Source: Ramazzottius varieornatus (lineage: Eukaryota; Tardigrada; Eutardigrada; Parachela; Ramazzottiidae). Taken from it: DNA of 64,000 nucleotides. The position numbers and the translations under genes are program-made. Each line of letters begins with the position of its first letter. The stretch's first letter is position 1. Shown in pieces: positions 10,840 to 23,009 of this stretch. Under the pieces are notes generated by a model, which worked only from the letters and a program-made list of their open reading frames with translations, ran no database searches and was not told the origin of the DNA. The stretch lies in NCBI GenBank assembly GCA_001949185.1, contig BDGG01000002.1, forward strand, positions 6,600,772 to 6,664,771. Reading direction: 5' to 3'.

Positions 10840-13800
10840 ATGGCTTCGACCCTAAGCCCACCTGATCTCAGGTTTGTCGAAGGGTTTCTCGGTGACCTGC
10901 GGAATATTTCGAACGAAGGACGGAAGAAACACTCGGCTGTTAAAGAGGTAAATATGCGTGCAGCGTGCTGATTAACTGCTGTTGAATTCATGATGCGAAT
11001 GTTCGTTTCTGTGTTCGCAGGCTTCAGAAACCGCCATCGTCCGGCTGAGAAATCTTAGTCTCAACGGAAAAGATGTCCGCCAGAGTACGTCTTCGTGGAG
11101 GTTACGGGACGGTTCGACCACCGTATAAGATCAACCGTGGTTTTGGTTGTTTGCAGGTATCGTCAGCCACTGTTTGGATCTACTCCAGCCCATTCTCCTA
11201 GCCGCGGAAAGTGGCAACTCAAAGCTGGTGGTACTCGGATTACAGGCTCTTCAGAGATTATTCTCGCACGAGACAATTGCCGATGTAAGGAGGCAACAGA
11301 CAGGTCTAGTTACACAGCCGGCTAATGAATTACGCTCTCGCAGACATCACTTCCGGTCGTGATGAGCTTGATGTGGACATTGATGGAGAGCCACACGGAG
11401 GAGCTCAAGCTGATCCAAACCATCACTGTGATCATAACGTCCAGTAACATCCTTCACGGAGAATATCTAGCCAAGGTATCGCATCCTGTTATTAAATTTA
11501 TTGTCGAATATTGCTATATGCGTAGCTTGATGGGCGTTTCCATTACATTACAGAGTTTGGTAATATGTCTCCGAATGCATTTCAACAAGGACCCTGTAAT
11601 CAGCAATACCGCTGGAGCTGCTATCCGTCAGATCGTGCCTTTGCTTTACGAGAAAGCACTGGAGGAAAGCCAGTTGAGAAATGGTGGTAAGGATAAGTTG
11701 GCCCGAATGTTTCTCAATTGCGGATGATGAAATCTGGTCATTGGTAGATTCGGTTTCATTTAACAGACACGAGGCTGGATTCTGACCCGAACTTCCGCCT
11801 GGGAACCGCCGTCGTACCTTCTTCGCTAGGCAGATGCGGTGCGGATGCCTATTGCCTGCTGAACGTGAGCCATGAATGAACGGTTCAGCCTTGTCCAAAA
11901 TTACTGGTATTTTTTTCAGGACTTATGTATGATCATGAATGGCGAACAGCACGTATGGCTAATTGGCATGACGGAAATGACTCGAGTCTTGGCCCTCGAA
12001 CTCATCGAAAGTATCCTGGCCGGACATCACGCCCTTTTCGAGGTACAGAGGCTTCCTTCACAGAGGCTCGGGTCGCTCGAAATATTCGTAGAATAATTTG
12101 GTTTATAGGCGAAAGAGTTCCTGTTTTTGCTTAGAGAGCGGCTTTGCCCACTGTTGATTAAGCTCATCTCGCCATGCATCAGACATTCCCGAATAGCTAG
12201 CTCGGCGTCCAGTACTTCGCCGTCATCTTTGATCGCCGAGAAACCTTCCTTCCCTGTGACCGTGCATTTGATACGAACTGTATTCGTACTCCTGGTTTCT
12301 TACTCCGACTTGTTACGGAATGAGACGGAAATTTTCTACTCTCTACTGATGAAGTTTGTGGACTCTGACAAAGTCCAGTGGACAAAGCTTCTAGCCTTGG
12401 ATGTCTTGTTCAGGTTACTAAACGACTCCAAGATGGTTGTGTAAGTATCTCTTCCATCTTTCAATCTTTTCAAGCTCTTCCGTCCACTTTACTTATGGTC
12501 TTGAAATGCAGGTTGATCAGTCAAACCTATAACACGAAAGCAGCTTCTGAAGGAGTCTTCGGAGACCTGATCAACACGATCAATAACTACATAATGGCCG
12601 TCTTCGTCAGGCCGAATTCCCCTTCCTCGTCAGCAAGCACCCCAACGTCTTCTACAAGCTCGAATGGTCCACCTGTTGTATCGACTACGTTTGCGCACAA
12701 AGACGTAAACATCCAGTTAGTTCCTCTGGGAAAAGCAGCGCTGTAAGTCTCGCAATTAATCAGATCCAGTTTGCTGTCCCAAATATAAATCTATGAGAAC
12801 AGCGTATTGAAATGATAACCCTTTTTTTCACACAGGCTTGAGTCAAGAGACTCGGAGCCTCCTGTCATTTCGGATAACTATGGCATGTCCGTAGCGTTTG
12901 CCTGTCTGTGTTTCGTCTCACGGACGGTCCTAGACCTGTTAGAGAAGAACCCACAGTTCGACGCAGACAGAACGGCTCTTCAAACGATTGTCCAGCATTC
13001 GTGGTGCGGAATGCTGTCGGCGGTATCGTCCCTTCTAGAAGCCAGCTGTGATGACTCGGTCACGGACAGTCTGCTGCAGATCTGTAAAGTCTACGTCAGG
13101 GCTGCAGGGCTTTGTCGAATGGATACCGTCCGGGAAGCCTTCATCACAGCTCTGTGCAAAGCTGCGTTCCCGATCAACTATACCATAGGAATCCTCAAGT
13201 CCGCGTCGTCACGTCTGCCCTCACTTCCAAACGATGTCACTTCCGGTTAGCTGTGAACTTTGTATATGCCTGAACAAAATGTCATTGTATTTTGATTGTC
13301 TTTTCAGCGCCGATAAACAAAACTTCATCGGATGGTCAAACGATCGTCGACCCGGAGAACCGCAACCAGATCGTGGCAGTGGGAACACCCCTTTCCAGTT
13401 CGTTTCAGGGAGCAGTTATGGTAAGATCCCGGGAAGTTCCATTGGTTGGTTTTTCTGACCAGTATATCGCCTTTGCATTTTTTCAGTTTAGTCTCTGCTT
13501 TCTGATGAGATGTTTTCTTGTAGTTGACGTCGAAGAATATAACGTGCCTCAATAAGCTCCTAGAAATGACCTCGACACTCGGCGACCTTCTCGATAGTTC
13601 ATGGATTTTAGTCCTAGCTTCCATGCAGCACTTAGCATGGATACTCGGTATTAACCAGTTCGTGCCCGGCCTGGCCAACGGGTTGTCCAAGCAGCGCCAG
13701 CGTCCTTCTGAGAACCAACAAAGTACCATCCTGACCAACGTCATGATGTCGGACCTTCCTGAGTTAACGAAGCGCTTCGATGAGGTCTTCCAGCAGACTC

Positions 13801-16800
13801 GTACCCTGACAGACGCTTCACTCCACCATGTAGTTAGTGCTTTGTGCAAGCTCTCCGCTGATGCATCAGAAAGCGCGGCTGTCACCAGGGAGCCGTCGCT
13901 GTTCCCGGTGGCCAAGTTGGTCGATGTGGGTATGGTCAACCTGTTCCGCATTGAAGCGTGGTGGGCACCCGTCACACAGAATTTGGCCATTGCGGCAGGG
14001 AGCTCCAACTTGGTTCTTCGCGAGTGGGGAACCGATGCGATCACGATCCTAGTCAAGGAAAGCTTAAGTTTCGACTTTCAACAGGTGACGCTTGGCCAAT
14101 TTCTGCTCTTCGAATTATTTTGAAAAATATTTTGAATCTTTAAAACACTTGGGAAAATCAAAAAATGATGGTTTCTAGTAAACTCTACGGTATTTTCTCT
14201 TATATTATTCCAATTTCTATCTATGGTATTTTGTGTTTTTGTTTTTCCAATTTACTACGTTCTTTCTATTAATATCATAATTATGTTCGGTATTTTTACC
14301 GTTTGTATTTTCAGACTCTACTGCAATCCAGTCCAGCTCTTCAGATAAAAATCCTTCAGCCTCTCCTCGGACTTTCGCAGATTGGCTGGTCCGATGTGCG
14401 ACTGAAGCTGTTCATCAGCCTCAATCACGTTATCCTGTCCTCCGCCGAAAAGATCGGTTCCTGTTGGAAGCCAATAGTCGCGGTCATAGGCGCAGTGGAC
14501 GGGATCAACGACGAGAACCTAGTTCGTGCAGGCTTTAAGTGTATCCAGGGCGTCGTGTCCGACCACCTTCAGAACGTCTCTTTCGACTGTGTGGAGCAAT
14601 GTGTGGACGCCGCCGCCAAGTACGGTAACCAGCCGCAAGAACTCAACGTGGCCTTGACGGCGGTGGGGCTGATGTGGAACTTGGCGGACCACATCTATCA
14701 ACAAAGAGCCACGTTTGGTGTCAGTCAAGAACGGCTGCAGAACTCCATGCTGAATTTATACAAGCAATTGTCACAGCTCTGTCTGGATGTCAGACCGGAG
14801 GTGCGGAAAAGCGCGGCGCAGACGCTGTTTTTGGCCATAGCCTCCCATGGTAGTGCGCTGGATATCGCCACATGGAACCGCCTCGTTGTCGACGTAAGCT
14901 ACTTCCGTGAAGTCATGCATGCGTTGTAGGCATCCGTGAACTATTAAATATATTGTCACAGCCTTAGACTGTTCTGATCTTTTAGATATGTTACATCCTT
15001 TTGAAATGTCTGGAAAAGTACTGTACTACGGCATCCGAGGACCGGATATCGGACGACGACGATAAAGTCATTATGCACCATTCCCGTGATACGGCGAAGA
15101 AGCAATGGGCAGAGACATGGGCGATCGTCCTTCCGGCCGTCACGAAGACGATAACGGGAAGCTTTACCATCGTCCTCAAATTCAGTAAGTTTCGTACTGA
15201 ACGTATAGGTTCCGTTTCAGAATCAATAAAATTATTTTACAGAGCAGTCGCAACAAGTATGGCAAGGTTTGCTGTACCACATTCAACGCGGTGGCATCTC
15301 GGGTCTCGAAGAAGTTTCCATGTCCGCGTTGAAATGTGTGGACGACATCCTGTTACTCTCCGGACCCACGCCATCTGAAAATGGTCGTTCCGAGGCGCAA
15401 TCGCCGCACACGAAGTCTATGCTGGACTTGAGCGTGCAGATGCTAGACGACCTGTGGAAATGCATGCACAGTATCGGGATAGGCCTTATCGAATGCATGA
15501 AAAGAAAGACCGAAACGTAGTTCTATATTACTCTTCAAGTACTTGGGTAGCATTCTTGTGTCGATGTACGAATACTGCGTTTGTTGCAGAGATTCTCTGC
15601 CGTCGCAGAAGCTGTTAACACTGTACAGCACCATCTTCCGTCGACTGAACGCCAGGATGGGCAACAACTTCTCGTCGAACATGCTCAAGAAGCTGCATGA
15701 CGTGTTCCCCGCTGTCATGCTGCCTGTCCTGCATCGCAACGCCGCCAAGATACTACCGTGCAAAGCGGAAATATCGCCGTTGCAAGAAGCCGTCCTGATG
15801 ATTGCAGAGTCACTACAAACCGTAAAGCGAAAACTAACGCTTCTAAAATTTAAAATTCATTTGTTGTATTTTCTTCTCGAGTTTGCTGACTCTAGTGAAA
15901 GCTGACGGTTTTTTGTTTTTTAGGAAATCCTAAAGCCGCGTTCGGCGACTCCGCATCTCGTTACAGAGCTCTTTGGTCTGTGGCTGAAGTTTGCCAGACA
16001 GTCAACGTCCATTCCGGTGATTGGCCGTTCCCTAGCCATGGATCCCGGTTACCTCTCTACATGGTGGGCAGCTACCTTCTCCCTCTTCTCGGAAACAGCC
16101 ATGCAGAAAGTTTACGAACTCTATACTGTCACGCACACCTGGAAACTTGTCATGGACTCTGACGTACTCAGCAACATTATACAAGTAAGGTAAACTGACG
16201 GTAGATCGTAGAGCTAGAGACAAACCAGGAGGCGACACACGTAGAGATCAAATTTGGACGAATGCAACGAAAAGGACACTGTTGGCACTGAGAGAAGGAC
16301 GTACGAACTTTTAGAGAGTTCGACTTTGCGCGGTGATTTGCATCTTCAGGGTAGTTAGCTTCTCATGTAGCATCTGGATGTCTTGTCTCAGCTGGACGTT
16401 CTCCATTTCTAGCTGCTGGCAGCGCACGACCGAATAGACTTCTCGGTGCTTACGGGCCATCCTTGACTTCTTAGCGGACTCGTTATTGCGAATCCTTCGC
16501 TGCCAGTAGTGCTCGTCTTTTCGCTCGGTGGACACTGGCGTAGGTTTTCGCTTGACAGCTGCGTGGGTTGGCCGGGAGAATATGGTCAGTGGAGGTTCAG
16601 CGAACATTTGCGGAGGACTGTCTGTCGTTGGTCCTTGGGAAGGTTTTTGCGGTGGCGCTGCAGTTCCGTTGTCAGTACTTCCAGGCTAGGAAGAAACAAA
16701 ACTATTTAAAATAAAAATCGAAGGGAGCTCCAAACAAATTCCAGATTCTGAATTCTAAGAAATGTCTGATTCAGAAATGTATGTAATGAAGGTGCGGGAA

Positions 16801-19800
16801 GGCCAGTGGCAATCTTCTTCTAAAAGTCGGCTCTCTATGGTGCTTACTTGGGTCGAGTCGGCGTCAGCGTATTTGCAGTAAGTGGGAGGCTGATGAGCAA
16901 GTCCGGCCGGTGGATTGGCAGAGGCCATCCGATAATGGTCGAAATATCCAGACGAGACATTTTCCGATTGCGGCGGCCAGTATAAAGAACTGTAGTTGCC
17001 GCCGTATGCGTAGGCTGAGGTCGAGCCCATCGACGAAGAGTAGTACAGGTTCCTGGACATCCTAGAGAAAGGATTCGTTATCAAAACCGCCATCAAACTC
17101 TACTGGGTTTAGCCAAGAGTCTAGAAGAAGTTTCTCGGGAGAGTTGAGGAAGGAACACTGGAATGGATTTTCCCGTAAGTAAATATGCAAACGACATCGG
17201 CTCGAGGAGAGCGACTAACTTTTGCTGCAATAAACGGATTAACTATTGCTTTTTGTATCTTGGGTCATTCTGCGGGCCGCGTAAGAATGCGGTAATTACA
17301 ATGGCTGATTGCATCACTTTACGTAAAGGAGTGGTTGCGCCATGGGGGAAGAAGGGAAGACGGGCGAGGTTGCAAAGGGAGTGGGGACCATAGTGAACAG
17401 TGAGCCCGTAGATTGGGAGAGTCTGAGAAAATGACCAAGACTTTTGTCTTAGCAGCAGGTTAGATTGAGGTCAGTCAGTCAACAGATTATGCTATTCAGA
17501 CAGATTTTTTCATCCTCAAAAGGTGGAAGGCAGGAAGAAAGGATCCCGATTATAATTATGAGCGGTAGGTGGTCGGCTTTGACGTAAGAGAGACAGACTG
17601 GTTGCGTTTCTATACGTAAGAACGAGGTAAGATGCCGTAAGAACGTGAGAAACCTACTTGAGCTCCCCTTGCAATTGTCCCGTTGAATGGAATCTCCGCT
17701 GTGATCTCAACAAAGTGATCCACCCTTTTCAGGCTTGACCTTAGATGAACCCGAAGATCCCAAAAATAATCCCGTGAAGTTAATTCTACGGCTGAAGACG
17801 AACTCGTTTCTGTATTCCGCAGTTTTTTCCAGAAGTTCTCCGAGGAAATCCTGTCGGACAAAGAAAAGCCGCAGAAGTAATGTAGACGGGCATCGATACG
17901 AAGAAGATACAAAACTGTTAAGCTGGAAGAGGATTTTTGGTGGTGTGAGGAATATGTAATCTTTTCTGAACAAACTGATTGGCAAGTCGATACGCGGTCG
18001 TCTAATGGACAGTGGTCATTACATGAGTACGACTTAGCAGTGGCTCTCTTCGGTATTTCCTGGTTGCAAGGAGGTTATGCCGTGGTTATGTGTCCATCTG
18101 GCGACGTTCTTGTGCAAGGATGACGTGAAATTAGATTTGCACAAGAGCTTTCGTTGGGGCCATTGATTGGGGGCAAGAGGGGCCGTTAGTGCGTGGGATG
18201 GCGGGATAGACGAAAAAGTACGGCTGCCTTGGCCCATTGTCTCGAGCCTCAAGTATGATTGTCTTGCTGTCTCATTGTGGACAAAAATTCAATTAGTGCC
18301 AATCTGCACGTTATGCTCCCTACCGTCATACGGAGCCATAACATGGTGCAATACTCGCACCGCTAATGGCTTCGTGGAACAAGTCTCCCAACCGGCGGCA
18401 TCAGAAGGACCTTCCCGTGCAAGGCCGTGCCGCTAATGATACTTAACTACCACCGAAAAAAAGCTTGCGAAACTGCTGAAATAACACGTTGGAACGAAAT
18501 TTATTCGCAATATTTAGTTGGAACTTTTGCAAACGAACTCGGCAGGATTGTTTTTCCCAAGTGGCGCACCCTTCCAGCCGACAACACTCTAAACTTGCGC
18601 CACTTGGGAAACAACCTTGTCGAATTTGGGTATTGGACTTCGATTTCGATACCCGGAAGCTGCTTCTTCGGTGAACTTGCAACGGTGTACTTTGGTCGGG
18701 GGCTTTGGAAGGGAAGGAAAACCTTGCGGATTTGCGCGTGACCATTCTGATTGACAGAATGTTCTGACACACGCTACCGTTGCGTAAGATTGCTGTAGAT
18801 GGGGGATTAAATTACTAGGTAAACTTTTTGCTAATCATGACCGTATGACCTGCAAGTTGGCCATTAGGCATTGTCGTGGAGGCTTCTGACGTCCCGTGGA
18901 GAGCAAGTGCACGTGCAGTATGGACATTGGTCGCGAATGCATAAAGATCTCTTCGTCAACCATCCATCTGCTGCAGAAGCTGTCGTTCAATGTCCTCTTC
19001 CCCAGCAGCTTTGCTGTGACACGTTATGTGAGCACATTGCACTATTTTAATCCCGGAGAACAATATGCCTTCCATCATAAGCATGCGACATCTGTAGCTG
19101 CACTATGGGGTGAACGTTATGCAATATCTTACCGTTACGCAAGACGTAATGGATGGTTGTGCGGCAGCAGATGCGAGGGGAGCCCCATACAGTTTGTTTA
19201 ATGAACTGGACAGGATGTACATACTGATGAGGTCACGGTCTTCAATGACACTCTTAATTTTTTTTTCAGTTAACACCTCATCTCTTCGTAGGCACTTCAT
19301 CAGCCGATGAAATTACGCGAAAAGGATCCACATCAAACGGCATGGAAAGTGGCAGTGCAAACACTGCAAAAAGTCACCAGCATAACGCTTCCCACCATCA
19401 ACGCCCAAAATGCACCAGTTTTCAGAAATATCTGGCTGCATCTCGCGAGAACTGTCGATGACTTCTTGTATGGCAGCGAAGGCCAGAATACGAATTGGGG
19501 AACTGAAGACATCGATCGTCAAGTACAGAAATCTGGTCGATGGTATTTGAGGCTCGGCTAATGACTTGGACCAGATCGTTCTCCCGAGCGGCGCAAGTGT
19601 TGAGCCAATAACCATGCCTGCGTGCGCCACTTGAGATGACGATCTGGTTGATTCGTTGCCGACATGCCATGTTGATTTCGCGGATGAGTTCCACCAAACT
19701 GTGGTTGTAGGTGATATCCTTCTTCCGATCAGAAATCTTGCCTCAAGTAGCCCTGGTACCGCCAGACGATTTGAAGTTTGTCATCTTGGTCTTCAATAAA

Positions 19801-20522
19801 GGTTCACTTCATGCGGCGGTGATGGAAGCTGATCATGGTTCGTTTGGACGAAATTTCGTCTCCAACATCCTATTTCCTAAATTACAATCTGTATTTCTGT
19901 TGTAGTGTTGCCGGTTAACTCAGAAGTGTTCTCTACGATATGTTTCGAGGCCTTGCTGGATTTTACCCTACGACATTCCGAAGTGGCAGAGGGTGTTGGG
20001 GAGGAACTGGACATTCCTTCTGTTCTTCTTCGATGCGAGAAAGTGTTCATTTCCTTGTCGGCCCCTTCCGGTCCGCCGGAGATTATGGGAGCGATGCACG
20101 CTCTTCGGTGCATTAAAAGTATCCTGTCCAATATCAAGCAATCCCACCTTGCAAAAGGTATGGCTGGTCCACATGTCCACCTTCAATTATGCTTACCATT
20201 CATGTTTTTTAGTGGATCGGCAAATATGGCACGACGTGATAGCAATGTATCAGAAGCTGATACAACTCATTCCGGTTGAGCTCAATGGTACTCTGAATAG
20301 TGATTTTAATAGATTACTTTCCCTTGCCTTGCTACAATATTCGGACCTCATTCAGCCTCCTTTCAAGAGGTGAGCACGATCTTTTTTGTCAATGGTCTTA
20401 TACAAATATTCATTTTTGAAGTTTTCAGCATGCAAACGATGAAATCAATCAACGAAAATTTCAAATATCAAAGCAACGCAACAAGTCAAGGCTCTTTTGA
20501 GACCGAATATCATGTCACGTGA
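10840..20522 (+). CDS. MON2: MON2 homologue (Golgi/endosome trafficking regulator, Sec7/BIG-related)
   Basis: Twenty-two exons: 10840-10947, 11021-11084, 11157-11284, 11344-11475, 11554-11686, 11767-11864, 11920-12042, 12109-12440, 12512-12742, 12836-13245, 13308-13420, 13524-14084, 14315-14893, 14986-15184, 15243-15516, 15590-15821, 15924-16184, 19292-19522, 19711-19837, 19906-20157, 20213-20369, 20429-20522. All phases agree and give 1612 aa (human about 1717). MON2 is a HEAT/ARM-repeat scaffold related to BIG/GBF Arf-GEFs without the catalytic Sec7 core. It works with DOPEY in endosome-to-Golgi transport. Recognisable blocks are [48 protein letters not shown] and the C-terminal [19 protein letters not shown]. 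Intron 17 (16185-19291) is exceptionally long and contains the bZIP gene on the other strand. Confidence 0.93.
16311..17093 (-). CDS. bZIP transcription factor of the PAR/NFIL3/CES-2 type, nested in a MON2 intron
   Basis: Two exons, 17093-16848 and 16685-16311, join in phase 0 to give 206 aa. The N-terminal half is Tyr/Ser/Pro-rich and probably a disordered activation or repression region. The C-terminal half is a bZIP. It opens with KDEHYWQRR, as in PAR and NFIL3/E4BP4 proteins, followed by the basic region [13 protein letters not shown] and a leucine zipper with L/M heptads ([19 protein letters not shown]). The Asn and Ser/Arg contacts typical of TTACGTAA-type binding are present. The start is the first ATG in frame, and an untranslated upstream exon cannot be excluded. 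The gene is wholly inside MON2 intron 17 on the opposite strand. Confidence 0.85.
17094..19291. other. Remainder of MON2 intron 17 / upstream region of the nested bZIP gene
   Basis: About 2.2 kb contain a hairpin MITE at 18528-18629. I found no reliable coding exon here. It probably carries the promoter of the nested bZIP gene. Confidence 0.5.
18528..18629. mobile_element. Hairpin MITE copy 3
   Basis: The arms GCAAACGAACTCGG...CCCAAGTGGCGCAC and GCGCCACTTGGGAAAC...TTGTCGAATTTG pair across a loop of about 20 nt. It lies in MON2 intron 17. Confidence 0.85.
19549..19664. mobile_element. Hairpin MITE copy 4
   Basis: The left end GAGGCTCGGC and the arm GAGCGGCGCAAG are diverged. The right arm GTGCGCCACTTGAGATGACG and the end GTTGCC are better kept. 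It lies in MON2 intron 18 (19523-19710), which is 188 nt. Confidence 0.8.
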
Positions 20523-20595
20523 AACTAAGTCAATAGACCGGAAGAGACAACAGGATAATGAAGAACCTTCACACAGATTTTCTACCAAAAAATCG

Positions 20596-22632
20596 TCAGC
20601 CTCTCTTTTTAGATTTCATTGCCGCCTTTGCTCGCTCTTGAAGACCGTTTTTCTTTTTGGGCAAAGTTTTCGAGCTGGCTTTAGGCTTCGACTGCTTCTT
20701 AGGCTTGGCTGGAGGAGCCGCGCCAGGTTTCTTTTTCTTCTTCACTTCTTTCTTTTTCTTAATTTTGGTTTCATTGTCGTAATCGTACTCGGTGCCCTTC
20801 TCCACCAGCTCGTGGTAGCGTCCTGTTTTCGCCACTCCGTACTTATCCGCCCAGTACAGTAGCCTCTGAACCGCTGGCTTCAACGTGGTGTAGTCCATCT
20901 GATCCAGATCAACGTCGGTGGTTTCTGCGCCACAATCCTCATAGTTCCCGAACCTAAAACGTATCAAAAACACTTGCTAGATATCAACCGCTGAGCTTAT
21001 CTACTGTGAAAAATTGCGAGGCCGACAAACAAAACATGACAGAGTGTCATCTCAAGTGGCGCACGCTGTCAGGCAATAACAATGAAAAGTGCGTCACTTG
21101 GGGTAGCAATCTTGTGCGTTTCGTTTGCCGACCTTCCATTTGTTGTTACCGTAAGATGAGTCCGCCTAAAAACTTGCGCATATCGGCACCGTTCCGATAC
21201 AGCACCATCCTTCTCTGTAGCTCATCCAGCTCGGCATCACTGAGGGGCGTATTATATTTACTGAACATTCGCAGCATAAAGGTAATGTGGTCCTCGACAG
21301 GTGTATTGGACGTGCTTCGTTTCCATACTTCTATCTCGCTGATATGGATAACATTATCAACCTTGAAGTAGTTCTTTCCTCCGTACGGTTCCTTCGGTGG
21401 CTGAGTACGCTGCAAGTACGCTTTGATTGCGTAGTCCTTCGGCAGTAAGAACTCTTGCGCGTCGGTGAAGCGGACATTTTTGAGGACCAGATCAGAAAGA
21501 TAGTTCCAGGGTATCTCTAATGACTTGCGGATGACTGTGATTGGGAGGACCAAGTTAGCCACAGTTACGCAGTTCAAACGCGGAAGGTTGTTGTAGTTGG
21601 CCAGCTCGGTCAAGAGCTTTACCGTGGCGTTTGCGTAGTTATTCTTTCTGGCTTCTCGTTCTTCGTGAGTGTCATTCTTCAGATACTCAGCTAAGTCTTC
21701 TTTTTCGATATACAACTGGACATGATTAACACCACTTCCGCCTTCTTGAAGGAAGGTCCTCAGTGAACGCAGGGATAAACTCTTCCCAGGTGATGAAACA
21801 ACGTTTTGGTTTTTGATGTAAATGTTACTGTCCTTGAGGAAATCATCGGCGGTGAGTAGAGCTCTCCATCGTGTACAGGTTCTACGAACAACACAGAATC
21901 CTTTTCACTATGAAGCTGAATCAGACGCCGAATAAAGCGGCACAGAGACGCTCGCTCGCACATGCATACAGGCGCTTCGTGGCAAGCGTTTAGTTTGCTG
22001 TACGTAGGTTCGTGTCAGTTGGTCTCACTTCCCATACGAGGAGGGGCATACGATTATTCAACTTACCGCCGAAATTTATTTTGCTCATGAAAGCCTAAAA
22101 GCCGAAAGGTTCTGTGCAGAAACTTGTCGGACATATCTGCAATAGTCGTTCGCGTTCCGGCTGCTTCCTCGTCCACCACGACAGCCCTGAGGTTAGCTTT
22201 CACCGCCCTCTTAACAACGGCATGTCTGTTCTTCGCAGCACCTTTCTTTGCAGCACCCTTTGGGTTCTTTGGCACTGCGGCTGCTGCTGCCTTTTTGGGG
22301 GCGCTGGTGGCGGTGGCTGTGAACGTCGCTATCTTTGCTTTTGTTTTGGTAGCTGCGGTTCTTTTGGGAAGGATTCTCTTAGACTTTGAGTCGTCAGTTG
22401 GAAATACCGAAGGTAGAGAAGCCACAGCAGGTTTCGCCTCCTGATCATCTCCACCGGCATTCTGCTGCGTACTTCGCTTCCGCTTTCGTGTCACGGGACC
22501 GTCCTTCTTACTCGGTCCTGCAGCAGATTTCTTTCCCGCACCGGACGCAGTTTTCTTTGATGACGTACCTGGTCCATCGCCGCTGGTGGCCGCCTTCAGA
22601 TCAAGACTCTTCAGAAATGACGGAGAAAACAT
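20596..22632 (-). CDS. Unrecognised lysine/alanine-rich protein, probably nuclear
   Basis: Three exons, 22632-22067, 21881-21150 and 20953-20596, join with matching phases to give 551 aa. I do not recognise the family. Residues 1-160 are low-complexity Lys/Ala/Ser/Thr with KRKR-type nuclear-localisation clusters, like histone H1 tails. Residues about 165-470 are an ordered globular region (for example FLHRTFRLLGFHEQNKF, WRALLTADDFLKD, LLTELANYNNLPRL, IPWNYLSDLVLKNV). The C-terminal 75 residues are again Lys-rich (IKKKKEVKKKKKPGAA). Intron 2 holds a MITE. The start ATG lies 67 bp from that of the divergent small ORF. A chromatin or nucleolar role is inferred only from composition. Confidence 0.75.
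21018..21136. mobile_element. Hairpin MITE copy 5
   Basis: Nearly full length. The left end is GAGGCCGACAAAC and the right end GTTTGCCGACCTTC. The inner arms are CAAGTGGCGCACG and GTGCGTCACTTGG. It fills most of a 196-nt intron (20954-21149) of the lysine-rich gene. Confidence 0.88.
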
Positions 22633-22699
22633 GCCGGAAGTCGCGTCATTCCAATACCATATTTTCGTTTAGAAACAAATCAATATCTATTAACATAAA

Positions 22700-22954
22700 A
22701 TGCTGGCTCGATTGGCAAAATCCTCCCAGAATCTAAGTTCAAAACTTGCATTCACCTTTGAGATAACGAAATTAGAATCCAAGGATGCACTGACTCAGTT
22801 TTACGGAAGAGCGGAAGAACCTCATCAACGAGATACGCTAAGCAACAAAAGACTCAGGAAATTGATCAAAGTCTTTGAGGGCCTTCTTGACGACAACACG
22901 AGCTGCATCTCGTTGAGATCGACGACTTTATCGGCAATCGCCAAAAGTAGGTAA
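22700..22954 (+). CDS. Small hypothetical ORF (84 codons), doubtful
   Basis: An uninterrupted ATG-initiated frame, head-to-head with the lysine-rich gene at 67 bp. The predicted protein is basic with an N-terminal MLARLAKSSQNLSSKLAF stretch that could be a mitochondrial leader. I recognise no family. It could equally be the 5' part of a longer transcript or chance. Confidence 0.3.
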   Translation: MLARLAKSSQNLSSKLAFTFEITKLESKDALTQFYGRAEEPHQRDTLSNKRLRKLIKVFEGLLDDNTSCISLRSTTLSAIAKSR

Positions 22955-23009
22955 CAAATTTTAGTTAGAGTCAATATAGTTAATATCTACTGAACAATTG
23001 TCGACAAAA

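Noticed and set aside
18896-19201. A 101-codon frame just before MON2 exon 18
   Set aside because: It does not match MON2, and direct splicing from 16184 to 19292 restores the conserved LHQPMKLRE block in phase.
21760-21963. A separate small minus-strand protein upstream of the lysine-rich gene's middle exon
   Set aside because: It is a different frame of sequence that partly belongs to exon 21881-21150. The splice from 22067 to 21881 explains the region better.
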